From an uncultured Porphyromonadaceae bacterium (lineage in GTDB: Bacteria > Bacteroidota > Bacteroidia > Bacteroidales > Muribaculaceae), in assembly GCA_947175225.1 (NCBI GenBank), contig CAMWLX010000254.1:1-5407 (forward strand): a DNA stretch of 5,407 bases, written 5' to 3'. Under the pieces are notes generated by a model. That model ran no database searches. It saw only the letters and a program-made list of their open reading frames with translations, and was not told where the DNA came from. The number at the start of each line of letters is the position of its first letter. Position 1 is the stretch's first letter. This document shows positions 1-5,265 of this stretch, piece after piece. A program made the position numbers and the translations under genes.

Positions 1-164
1 AGTTTGGTGGCTCTATCATGGAATTTCTTACAGGTCTCACTTCGGTAGAAATCCTTCAATGCCTGCAATGGAGATATAGACAGTTTGTCGGCTATACGGC
101 ATGCAATAGCTCCCATACGACTCCAACGGAGGATATCCTTTAAAGTTTTGTTGTAATAATCCAT
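1..164 (-). CDS. DUF3791-like small protein, C-terminus cut by window edge
   Basis: The reading frame starts at the ATG at 164-162 and stays open to the window edge, giving 54 residues that begin MDYYNKTLKDILRW. Residues 10-46 (ILRWSRMGAIACRIADKL, then an SPLQALKDFYRSETC segment) look like the DUF3791 family: a short helical protein in which a hydrophobic helix is followed by a 'ls-p-AL-fy-S-tc' segment. The start lies 4 nt after the stop of the DUF3990 gene, so it is almost certainly the third gene of that operon and is probably translationally coupled. No molecular function is established for the family. Small DUF3791 proteins recur beside DUF3990 proteins, so an antitoxin or partner role is plausible but inferred. 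The missing C-terminus lies outside the window. The gene is too short and truncated for a confident family call, but the open frame and the spacing support it being real. Confidence 0.72.
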   Translation of the reverse strand, partial: MDYYNKTLKDILRWSRMGAIACRIADKLSISPLQALKDFYRSETCKKFHDRATK

Positions 165-168
165 AATA

Positions 169-663
169 TTAATCTATTTTCAGGCATTCTTTAAATTTGA
201 GATGCTTATCAAGCAATTTCTGATTCAGAATACAAATCTGGTTGTTGGGTCTTAGATACCGCAGATTATTCAATGCCCGATCTCGATCTATGAATCCTTG
301 GATATACATGTTTACGGTATCGATGACCCGGTCATCGGCTACCCCACCTTCGATATAGTCATATTCTTTCCAGATATTGCCACCACTTCTGCATTCTACA
401 ATGAATTCAAGCCAATCCTCATCATATCTGTCAAAAATTAGACTCCGGGATTCTTCGAGGATGGCTTTCCTATCCAGAAGGTAGACATTTATAAGGGGAT
501 CGCATCTCCTTTCCCTGGATTTGGCGATGGCGAAATTATAGGCCTGATCATATATGTCTGTCAAATAGAAACCTTGTCCGAAATCAAGGTCTGCCCGTCC
601 ATACCTACAATCTGGTCTCTCAACCCGGTCGGTTCCGGCATGATATACTTCAATCTTGTCCAT
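169..663 (-). CDS. DUF3990 family protein, putative ADP-ribosyltransferase-like toxin
   Basis: This 164-residue cytoplasmic protein has no signal peptide or membrane segment. Family landmarks are the N-terminal YHAGT (residues 7-11), LDFGQGFYLT (26-35), a central YDYIEGGVADDRV (101-113) and the C-terminal NNQICILNQKLLDKHLKF (140-157). These match DUF3990 from end to end. DUF3990 is, as I recall, grouped with the ADP-ribosyltransferase-like folds: YH near the N-terminus and the FY-L-T strand would contact NAD, and the NQI strand would be the third motif. Enzymatic activity here is inference. I chose the ATG at 663 because family members begin just before the YHG/YHAG strand, and because it sits 2 nt after the stop of the upstream gene. 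An in-frame ATG at 690 would add nine residues (MGKRDKCLI) and overlap that gene. The DUF3791 partners on both sides suggest a toxin-antitoxin-like cassette. The family call is firm; the function is not. Confidence 0.85.
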   Translation of the reverse strand: MDKIEVYHAGTDRVERPDCRYGRADLDFGQGFYLTDIYDQAYNFAIAKSRERRCDPLINVYLLDRKAILEESRSLIFDRYDEDWLEFIVECRSGGNIWKEYDYIEGGVADDRVIDTVNMYIQGFIDRDRALNNLRYLRPNNQICILNQKLLDKHLKFKECLKID

Positions 664-665
664 AA

Positions 666-911
666 TCAGGCATTTGTCTCTTTTTCCCATCGATTCAGGG
701 TTTCGATGAGGCTTTTGGTAAGGTTTTCGCGGCTCTCGGAATGAAGTGTCTCGTAACAGGGATAGATGTATTCATCTATCAGCCCTACCTTTTCCATTCT
801 TTCGAATATCTCTCGGTAGCCGACACCAAGCCGGTCCGCAACCGATTCGATGCAGGAAGCGACGAAAGCCATCACGATCTCATCCCTTGAGGGTTCCAGA
901 TATTTTTCCAT
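666..911 (-). CDS. DUF3791 family protein, first gene of the DUF3990 operon
   Basis: The protein has 81 residues. The segment from MAFVASCIESVADRLG (residues 14-29) through a 'GLIDEYIYPCYETLHSES' stretch (43-60) to a C-terminal helix matches the usual DUF3791 pattern: a CIE-a-A helix, then a D-YI-P-Y--LH segment. It is predicted cytoplasmic and all-helical. Its stop codon lies 2 nt before the start of the DUF3990 gene, so the two are probably coupled, and a partner or antitoxin role for the DUF3990 protein is the natural inference. The start is uncertain. A consensus promoter ends 4 nt before the ATG at 911, so this ATG would be leaderless. The in-frame ATG at 872 (residue 14) has an AAGGG 11 nt upstream and would give a 68-residue protein that still keeps the whole recognisable domain. 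Confidence 0.82.
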   Translation of the reverse strand: MEKYLEPSRDEIVMAFVASCIESVADRLGVGYREIFERMEKVGLIDEYIYPCYETLHSESRENLTKSLIETLNRWEKETNA

Positions 912-915
912 AATG

Positions 916-947
916 CAAAAATAATGGTTTTTCGTGGATTATGCAAA
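916..947 (-). promoter_or_regulatory. Bacteroidota sigma-ABfr-type promoter of the DUF3791-DUF3990 operon
   Basis: On the minus strand there is TTTG at 947-944, a 20-nt spacer, and TATTTTTG at 923-916. This is an exact match to TTTG-N19-21-TAnnTTTG. The expected transcription start falls at about 910-912, on top of the annotated start codon of the first gene, so the mRNA would have essentially no leader if that ATG is used. Confidence 0.72.
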
Positions 948-989
948 TCTTATTTCTCGCAGGGATCCGTAAGGCGGTGGGAACGCATA

Positions 990-1031
990 TAAAATCGCCA
1001 TCGGGATGACATGCAGGTCATTCCGATGGCG
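990..1031 (-). terminator. Rho-independent-type terminator after the repeat protein gene
   Basis: A 15-bp stem with one internal mismatch is formed by 996-1010 (CGCCATCGGGATGAC) and 1017-1031, with a 6-nt loop (1011-1016). On the minus strand it is followed by ATTTTATAT (995 downward), a modest U-rich tail. It lies 38 nt past the stop of the 1069-1605 gene and upstream of the next minus-strand promoter, so it separates the two transcription units. Confidence 0.7.
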
Positions 1032-1068
1032 GTATGCTATGCTTGGTGGATAGGCAATGGTTTGTTTT

Positions 1069-1605
1069 TCAGAATATCTTCTTGAAGAACTGCTTGGTCT
1101 TCTGGAAAATGTTTTTTGATACTTTCACAGTTCCATCTTTGGCTTTTCCATAGATTTCAACGGACTTGTCGGCTACCTTTTCGGCTGTTTCAACTGTAGC
1201 TTCCTTGGTATTGCCGTAGACTTCCACAGACTTATCGGCAACCTTCTCGGCGGTCTCCACGGTGCCTTCCTTAGCCTTGCCGTATACTTCTACAGACTTG
1301 TCAGCCACCTTCTCGGCAGTCTCTACGGTGCCTTCCTTAGCCTTGCCGTAGACTTCCACAGACTTGTCAGCCACCTTCTCTGCGGTCTTCACCGTGCCAT
1401 CCTTGGCCTCACCGTAAACTTCGACAGATTTGTCTGCCACTACATGTGCGGCATCCACGACGGCTTTCTTTCCTTTCTGGAAGAGGCTTTCTTGCTTTAC
1501 TTCACTATCCTTCGCTGCCTTTGCCTTCGGAGCAGCCGAAACCGGACTACACATCATCACTGCGCCAAATGCGGCGAGTGCGGTAGCAATAATCTTTGTT
1601 TTCAT
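1069..1605 (-). CDS. Secreted protein with five 22-residue amphipathic repeats
   Basis: The protein has 178 residues. Residues 1-24 form a signal peptide (MKTKIIATALAAFGAVMMCS, then PVSA) with a likely signal peptidase I cut after A24. C19 is not in a lipobox, so lipidation is unlikely. A short K/A-rich linker follows, then five near-identical 22-residue units at 56-165 with consensus VADKSVEVYG-AK-GTV-TAEK, and a basic aromatic tail ending NIFQKTKQFFKKIF. The repeat is heavily charged, lacks proline inside the units, and reads as two 11-residue halves. That spacing recalls amphipathic 11/3 helices in LEA proteins, apolipoproteins and alpha-synuclein. This is a resemblance in pattern, not proven homology. 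Periplasmic or envelope-associated helix formation is my inference; no enzymatic motif is visible. I chose the ATG at 1605; a TTG four codons upstream would only add MIYT ahead of a complete signal peptide. The gene is monocistronic, with its own terminator. Confidence 0.85.
   Translation of the reverse strand: MKTKIIATALAAFGAVMMCSPVSAAPKAKAAKDSEVKQESLFQKGKKAVVDAAHVVADKSVEVYGEAKDGTVKTAEKVADKSVEVYGKAKEGTVETAEKVADKSVEVYGKAKEGTVETAEKVADKSVEVYGNTKEATVETAEKVADKSVEIYGKAKDGTVKVSKNIFQKTKQFFKKIF
1111..1440 (-). repeat. Five tandem 66-bp coding repeats
   Basis: Each 66-bp unit encodes one 22-residue repeat of the secreted protein. Neighbouring units are highly similar at DNA level: the 'cttagccttgccgta.ac.tc.acagacttgtcagccacctt' core recurs around 1270-1310 and 1336-1376. 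The outer units (1111-1176 and 1375-1440) are more diverged. This pattern fits expansion of the central units by slippage or unequal recombination. Confidence 0.85.
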
Positions 1606-1627
1606 AGTATAAATCAATTTAAGTTTG
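1595..1627 (+). promoter_or_regulatory. Candidate distal promoter of the esterase gene
   Basis: TTTG at 1595-1598, a 21-nt spacer, and TAAGTTTG at 1620-1627 match the Bacteroidota consensus in full. Transcription would start near 1632 and give a leader of about 97 nt before the esterase ATG at 1729. The -33 element lies inside the first codons of the divergent repeat protein gene. Location and direction are seen in the sequence; use in the cell is inference. Confidence 0.5.
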
Positions 1628-1690
1628 TGATTTCAACGCTTTTTATGCCAATCATGTTCAAAACGATTACCTTCGCAATAGATAGTTTAA

Positions 1691-1698
1691 TAAATTTG
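1691..1698 (+). promoter_or_regulatory. Candidate proximal -7 element of the esterase gene
   Basis: TAAATTTG matches TAnnTTTG exactly and sits 30 nt before the esterase ATG, giving a leader of about 25 nt. The -33 position holds only TTAC (1667-1670, 20-nt spacer), so this promoter would be weak or need an activator. Confidence 0.45.
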
Positions 1699-1728
1699 TT
1701 ATATAAATATACAATTACTTATAATATC

Positions 1729-2919
1729 ATGAAGAAATTATTATTGTTATCGTTTATCTTGCTCGCAGCTCTTGCCTGCAATGCCCAGCAGGCTCTCTGG
1801 GGATTCTCCCAGATTGTCTCTCCTGAAGTAAATCCCGACAACACAGTGACTTTCCGTTTCAAGGCTCCCGATGCCAAGAAAGTGCAAGTGACAGGCGACT
1901 TCCTTGCTCCGGTGCAGATGGACACGCCCTATGGCAAATTTGATGCTCCGGGCTCTGCAGATCTCGTGAAGAACTCCGAGGGTGTGTGGGAATTCACTAC
2001 TGAGGTGCTCTCTCCTGAACTCTATTCCTATTCTTTTATAGTAGATGGCCAGAAGATGCCTGATCCTTCAAATGTGTTCCAGATCCGGGACACCGCCACC
2101 ATAACCAACGTGTTTTTGGTAGGCGGTGACTATGCAGATTACTTCAAAGTCAACGACGTTCCACACGGTACGGTATCGAAAGTCTGGTACGACAGTCCGA
2201 CACTCGGAATGGATCGCCGTATGACCATCTATACTCCCCCGGGGTATGAGAAGGGCGACAAGCGCTATCCCGTGTTCTACCTTCTCCACGGAATGGGTGG
2301 CGACGAGAACGCCTGGTCGGAACTTGGACGCGCGACGCAGATCCTCGATAACATGATAGCCCGCGGCGAGGCAGAGCCGATGATTGTAGTGATGACCAAC
2401 GGCAACGTTGCCATGGAGGGTGCTCCGGGTGAGACAAGCCTTGGTTTTGCGCCTCCCACAACCCAGCTTCCGAAGACAATGGACGGCACATTCGAACAGC
2501 ATTTCCCCGACGTGGTGAAGTATGTAGACACCAACTACCGCACCATCGCTGACAAACAGCATCGTGCGATCGCCGGCCTCTCAATGGGTGGCTTCCACTC
2601 GCTCCATATCTCAAAGGAATATCCCGATATGTTTGACTATGTTGGTCTGTTCTCAGCAGCTATACTTCCGCATGACGGCACAACCTCTCCCATCTATGAC
2701 AACCTTGACCAAAAGCTTGCAAAGCAGTTCTCCAATGCTCCGAAGCTCTACTGGATTGCCATCGGCGACAAGGACTTCCTATATGACGCCAACAAGGAAT
2801 ACCGCAAGATGCTCGACGACAAGGGATACAAGTACATATACCGGGAAAGCCCGGATGGTCATATCTGGAAAAACTGGCGCATATACCTCACTGAATTCCT
2901 TCCCCAGCTCTTTAAATAA
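1729..2919 (+). CDS. Secreted CE1-type esterase with N-terminal Ig/CBM48-like domain
   Basis: The protein has 396 residues. Residues 1-19 are a signal peptide (MKKLLLLSFILLAALACNA), probably cut by signal peptidase I; ALAC is a poor lipobox. Residues about 25-130 form an E-set/CBM48-like beta domain (the VTFRFKAPDAKKVQVTGDF strand pair, then YSYSFIVDG). Residues about 150-396 are an esterase D-type alpha/beta hydrolase: oxyanion-side HGMGG (187-191), nucleophile elbow GLSMGG with Ser285, acid in GDKD (Asp347 or Asp349), and catalytic His378 in DGHIW. This two-domain layout is common among Bacteroidota feruloyl and acetyl-xylan esterases, which remove ester groups from plant cell-wall xylan. 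The exact substrate cannot be read from the sequence. I chose the ATG at 1729 because it opens directly on the signal peptide; the longer open frame back to 1444 runs through the divergent gene. No SusC/SusD or glycoside hydrolase is nearby, so it appears as a stand-alone gene. Confidence 0.9.
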   Translation: MKKLLLLSFILLAALACNAQQALWGFSQIVSPEVNPDNTVTFRFKAPDAKKVQVTGDFLAPVQMDTPYGKFDAPGSADLVKNSEGVWEFTTEVLSPELYSYSFIVDGQKMPDPSNVFQIRDTATITNVFLVGGDYADYFKVNDVPHGTVSKVWYDSPTLGMDRRMTIYTPPGYEKGDKRYPVFYLLHGMGGDENAWSELGRATQILDNMIARGEAEPMIVVMTNGNVAMEGAPGETSLGFAPPTTQLPKTMDGTFEQHFPDVVKYVDTNYRTIADKQHRAIAGLSMGGFHSLHISKEYPDMFDYVGLFSAAILPHDGTTSPIYDNLDQKLAKQFSNAPKLYWIAIGDKDFLYDANKEYRKMLDDKGYKYIYRESPDGHIWKNWRIYLTEFLPQLFK

Positions 2920-2973
2920 TAATTATTATAACCCATAACCCTATCACCCATAAGTTGAGCCTGCGAAATTTAA

Positions 2974-3528
2974 ATGAAAATCAGGATTAAGAATATGGTT
3001 TGCCGCCACTGCGTGGCAAAGGTGGCTGAGGTAACTTCCCGAATACCTGAACTGAACCTGCTCCGTGTCGAGTTAGGTTCAGTGACGGTAGAGGGTAATC
3101 CTCCGGATACGGTGATTGACCATCTTGATGCAGAGCTGCACAAGGAAGGATTCGAGGTGATACGGTCACGTGAAGAGACGATTGTCGCTGAAATCAAGGC
3201 TAAGCTGATGGAGTTGTCTCGTGACGGAGAAGGGGTGAGGTCTGATATTGTTGCGGTGCTTCAAGACTCTTTGCACATGTCTTTCCGCAACTTGTCGCGA
3301 ATTTTTGCCTCCGTGGAGGGGCGTACCATAGAAAACTATTTCACTGCACTGCGCATAGAGCGCATCAAGGAATTGCTCCTCGACGATCAGTTTCCTTTGA
3401 GCGAAATAGCATACGTGACCGGTTTTTCCTCAGTCCCTCACTTGAGCACCCGCTTCAAGCAAGCCACAGGCATGACCCCGACTCAATTCCGAGAAATCGG
3501 TATCCGCACCCCACTCCCGGACGTATAA
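2974..3528 (+). CDS. HMA-AraC fusion regulator, putative metal-responsive activator
   Basis: The protein has 184 residues and is cytoplasmic. Residues 1-65 form a heavy-metal-associated-like domain with a ferredoxin-type beta-alpha-beta pattern and the metal motif MVCRHC (Cys10, Cys13); the DAELHKEGFEVI end is the usual fourth-strand region. Residues about 88-176 are an AraC/XylS DNA-binding domain. The first helix-turn-helix is around LSRIFASVEGRTIENYFTAL (107-126). The second, SEIAYVTGFSSVPHLSTRFK (143-162), is followed by the family signature GMTPTQFR. The usual AraC cupin or other large sensor domain is missing, so the HMA module probably senses the ligand. The next gene is a Cu/Zn exporter, so control of that gene by Cu or Zn is the natural inference. 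The start at 2974 preserves the first HMA beta strand; ATG 2995 would remove it. The gene lies 54 nt after the esterase, with no terminator and no clear promoter between them. Confidence 0.88.
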   Translation: MKIRIKNMVCRHCVAKVAEVTSRIPELNLLRVELGSVTVEGNPPDTVIDHLDAELHKEGFEVIRSREETIVAEIKAKLMELSRDGEGVRSDIVAVLQDSLHMSFRNLSRIFASVEGRTIENYFTALRIERIKELLLDDQFPLSEIAYVTGFSSVPHLSTRFKQATGMTPTQFREIGIRTPLPDV

Positions 3529-3571
3529 CAGATTGGCAGAAATCTATAATGCATTTTAAAGCAATCCGTAG

Positions 3572-3579
3572 TAATTTTG
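3572..3579 (+). promoter_or_regulatory. -7 element of the efflux permease gene, poor -33
   Basis: TAATTTTG matches TAnnTTTG exactly and lies 30 nt before the permease ATG, so the leader would be about 25 nt. The 19-21 nt spacing window upstream (3547-3552) reads TAATGC, with no TTTG-like element. A good -7 with a missing -33 fits an activator-dependent promoter, and the AraC-type product of the preceding gene is the obvious candidate (inference). Confidence 0.5.
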
Positions 3580-3609
3580 TATCTGAATTATTAACAGAAC
3601 ATCATTACT

Positions 3610-4845
3610 ATGGATTTTTTTGACTCCCTTTTGTATATGCTCAATGAGATGTCTCCGTATATCTTGTTGGGATTCCTGATAGCAGGATTGCTACATGCTT
3701 TCGTGTCGCGTGAGACTTTCGCCCGCCATCTTTCCGGCAATTCATTGGGTACCGTTGTGAAGGCTGCCCTTATAGGCGTGCCTCTGCCTCTTTGCTCCTG
3801 CGGCGTACTTCCAACTGCTATCGCAATGCGCAGAAATGGAGCGTCTCGTGCCGCTTCATCCGCATTCCTTATCTCCACGCCCCAAACCGGGGTGGATTCC
3901 ATCGCCGCCACATGGTCGCTGCTTGGTCCGGCATTTGCCGTAATGCGCCCCATAGCTGCTCTTGTGACTGCTGTTTTCGGGGGAGCGGCAGTTGGCACCA
4001 CAGAACGTAATTCAGAAGAAACTGAGGCTTGTACGGTGGCTCCGGATGCAGTTGAGGAGCGTCCATCTACATTTGCAGGAAAGATCGTAGCTTCCTTGCG
4101 ATATGGTTTCGTGGATCTTGTAGGGAGTATAGGTCTATGGTTAACTGTTGGACTCATAATTGCAGCCCTTATTACAGTCTATGTCCCCGCTGATTTCTTC
4201 GCTATTCTTGGCAATAAACCTATCGTATCGATGATTATAGCCCTGATAGTGGCAGTCCCGATGTATGTATGCGCCACCGGTTCGATTCCAATTGCGCTTT
4301 CGCTTATACTGAAGGGTCTTTCCCCCGGCACAGCATTTGTATTGTTGATGGCCGGTCCCGCAGCTAATTTTGCCTCATTTACCCTTATTTCGCGTGAGAT
4401 GGGGAGAAGGGCTGCTACAGTCTATCTCGGCTCGATCATCGTCGGAGCGATGGCAATGGGGCTGGCCATAGACTATCTGATGCCTGCCCGTTGGTTTGCT
4501 ATAGGCCATGACGCGGCGATGCAAGGGGCATGCCATCATGAATTCAGCACATTCTCCACGATATGCTCTGCCATACTTGCAGGATTGCTGATATATTCAC
4601 TAATACGCAGATTTTATAATCCAAAAACAAATACACATACAGATATGACACAGGAATACATCATCACGGGGATGAACTGTCCCCACTGCCAGAACGCAGT
4701 AAAGAAAGCCATCGCAGCAGTAGCCGGCGTTGACACCGTCGAAGTAGACCTACACGCAGGACTCGCCACTGTCGACGGTGCTGTCGACCACGCAGCCATC
4801 ATCGACGCAGTCCACACCGCCGGCTTCGAAGCCAAAAAGAAATAA
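3610..4845 (+). CDS. SO_0444-type Cu/Zn efflux permease with C-terminal HMA domain
   Basis: The protein has 411 residues. Residues 1-335 are a polytopic membrane permease of the ArsP/DUF318-like superfamily. Hydrophobic segments lie roughly at 14-31, 46-70, 84-125, 168-192, 204-255, 267-290 and 314-333. The conserved PLPLCSCGVLPTA motif (58-70, Cys62 and Cys64) and YVCATGSIP (219-227, Cys221) are typical of the SO_0444 group, named after a Shewanella protein linked to Cu/Zn resistance, which exports metal from the cytoplasm. An acidic loop at 129-157 divides the two halves. GHDAAMQGACHHEFS (299-313) adds Cys and His ligands before the last membrane segment. Residues 346-411 are an HMA domain with GMNCPHC (Cys357, Cys360), joined by a short hydrophilic linker, and probably hand metal to the pore. 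The HMA-AraC gene lies 81 nt upstream. The family call is strong; the metal preference is not visible. Confidence 0.9.
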   Translation: MDFFDSLLYMLNEMSPYILLGFLIAGLLHAFVSRETFARHLSGNSLGTVVKAALIGVPLPLCSCGVLPTAIAMRRNGASRAASSAFLISTPQTGVDSIAATWSLLGPAFAVMRPIAALVTAVFGGAAVGTTERNSEETEACTVAPDAVEERPSTFAGKIVASLRYGFVDLVGSIGLWLTVGLIIAALITVYVPADFFAILGNKPIVSMIIALIVAVPMYVCATGSIPIALSLILKGLSPGTAFVLLMAGPAANFASFTLISREMGRRAATVYLGSIIVGAMAMGLAIDYLMPARWFAIGHDAAMQGACHHEFSTFSTICSAILAGLLIYSLIRRFYNPKTNTHTDMTQEYIITGMNCPHCQNAVKKAIAAVAGVDTVEVDLHAGLATVDGAVDHAAIIDAVHTAGFEAKKK

Positions 4846-4867
4846 CACAAAACCTATACGCCTCGTA

Positions 4868-4947
4868 CAATGCGGTTCAAATAAATCTTCCCAAAGAATT
4901 CAAGAATCCTCAGAGTAGTTAGCGCACTCCGTGCGCGTCCCGCATTG
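4868..4947. repeat. Inverted repeat enclosing a GC-rich hairpin
   Basis: CAATGCGG (4868-4875) and CCGCATTG (4940-4947) are perfect 8-bp inverted repeats 64 nt apart. Between them lies a perfect 6-bp hairpin, GCGCAC-TCC-GTGCGC (4922-4936). It follows the permease gene by 22 nt and precedes the strong terminator. It has no U-tract, so it is not a terminator. It could be part of a structured 3' UTR or a dispersed palindromic repeat. Confidence 0.55.
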
Positions 4948-4956
4948 GCAAAAGGT

Positions 4957-5002
4957 AAAAAAATGCTCCTGAACTCGAAAAGAATTCAGGAGCATTTTTT
5001 TT
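4957..5002. terminator. Strong bidirectional rho-independent terminator
   Basis: An 11-bp perfect stem pairs ATGCTCCTGAA (4963-4973) with TTCAGGAGCAT (4985-4995) across an 11-nt loop. An A-run precedes it (4957-4962) and a run of eight T (4995-5002) follows, so it has a U-tract in both directions. It closes the permease transcript and can also stop transcripts from the minus-strand sigma factor gene on the right. Confidence 0.9.
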
Positions 5003-5264
5003 CACAGTATTATTTTTCGATTAAGGAGTATATATATTGTAAATCAGATTAAGGACTCTATGTGTTTTTCAGTATTATCTTAAGTGTGTCTTTTCAAGCA
5101 TCAAATTTCGATTAAGGCAAATTCAAAGTATCTTTCAGTGTGTCTTCCAAGTATCAGATCAAGGCTGTGTGTTTTTCAAAGTATTCCAGTGCAATATATC
5201 TTTGCAATATAGCATATAGTGTGTATCGTATATAGTGTAATGTGTCTTTCAATTTCAGGGCATC
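5003..5264. repeat. AT-rich non-coding stretch of degenerate direct repeats
   Basis: No gene was found here. Two short motifs alternate. GATYAAGG occurs at 5019-5026, 5047-5054, 5110-5117 and 5157-5164. A TGTGT-CTTTTCAAG-like block occurs near 5061-5076, 5085-5098, 5139-5151, 5168-5180 and 5241-5252. TGCAATATA is doubled (5190, 5203), as is ATATAGTGT (5214, 5230). The copies are unevenly spaced and diverged, as in an old decayed tandem array. Confidence 0.55.
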
Positions 5265-5265
5265 C

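Noticed and set aside
664..690. ATG at 690 as start of the DUF3990 protein
   Set aside because: It adds nine residues outside the family core and overlaps the upstream gene by 25 nt, while ATG 663 gives the usual tight junction.
1606..1617. TTG start four codons upstream for the repeat protein
   Set aside because: The ATG at 1605 gives a standard signal peptide; the extra MIYT has no support.
1444..1728. Upstream extension of the esterase reading frame by 95 codons
   Set aside because: It runs antisense through the repeat protein gene and the AT-rich spacer, and would bury a perfect signal peptide in the middle of the protein.
1606..1728. Promoter for the repeat protein gene on the minus strand
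   Set aside because: TAAATTGA and TTTTG words occur but none form a TTTG-N19-21-TAnnTTTG pair, so no site could be assigned.
2068..2614. Open minus-strand frames of 85 to 164 codons inside the esterase gene
   Set aside because: They are antisense shadows of a well-supported gene, with Cys/Arg/Ser-rich low-quality translations and no recognisable domain.
2916..2929. Perfect 14-bp palindrome ATAATAATTATTAT at the end of the esterase gene
   Set aside because: It is pure A/T, has no loop and no U-tract, and begins at the last codon, so it is most likely a composition effect and not a terminator.
3591..4157. 188-codon minus-strand frame inside the permease gene
   Set aside because: It is opposite a strongly conserved membrane protein and shows no domain of its own.
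5003..5264. CRISPR array
   Set aside because: The recurring motifs are short (8-15 nt), degenerate and unevenly spaced, with no constant repeat of CRISPR length and no cas genes nearby.
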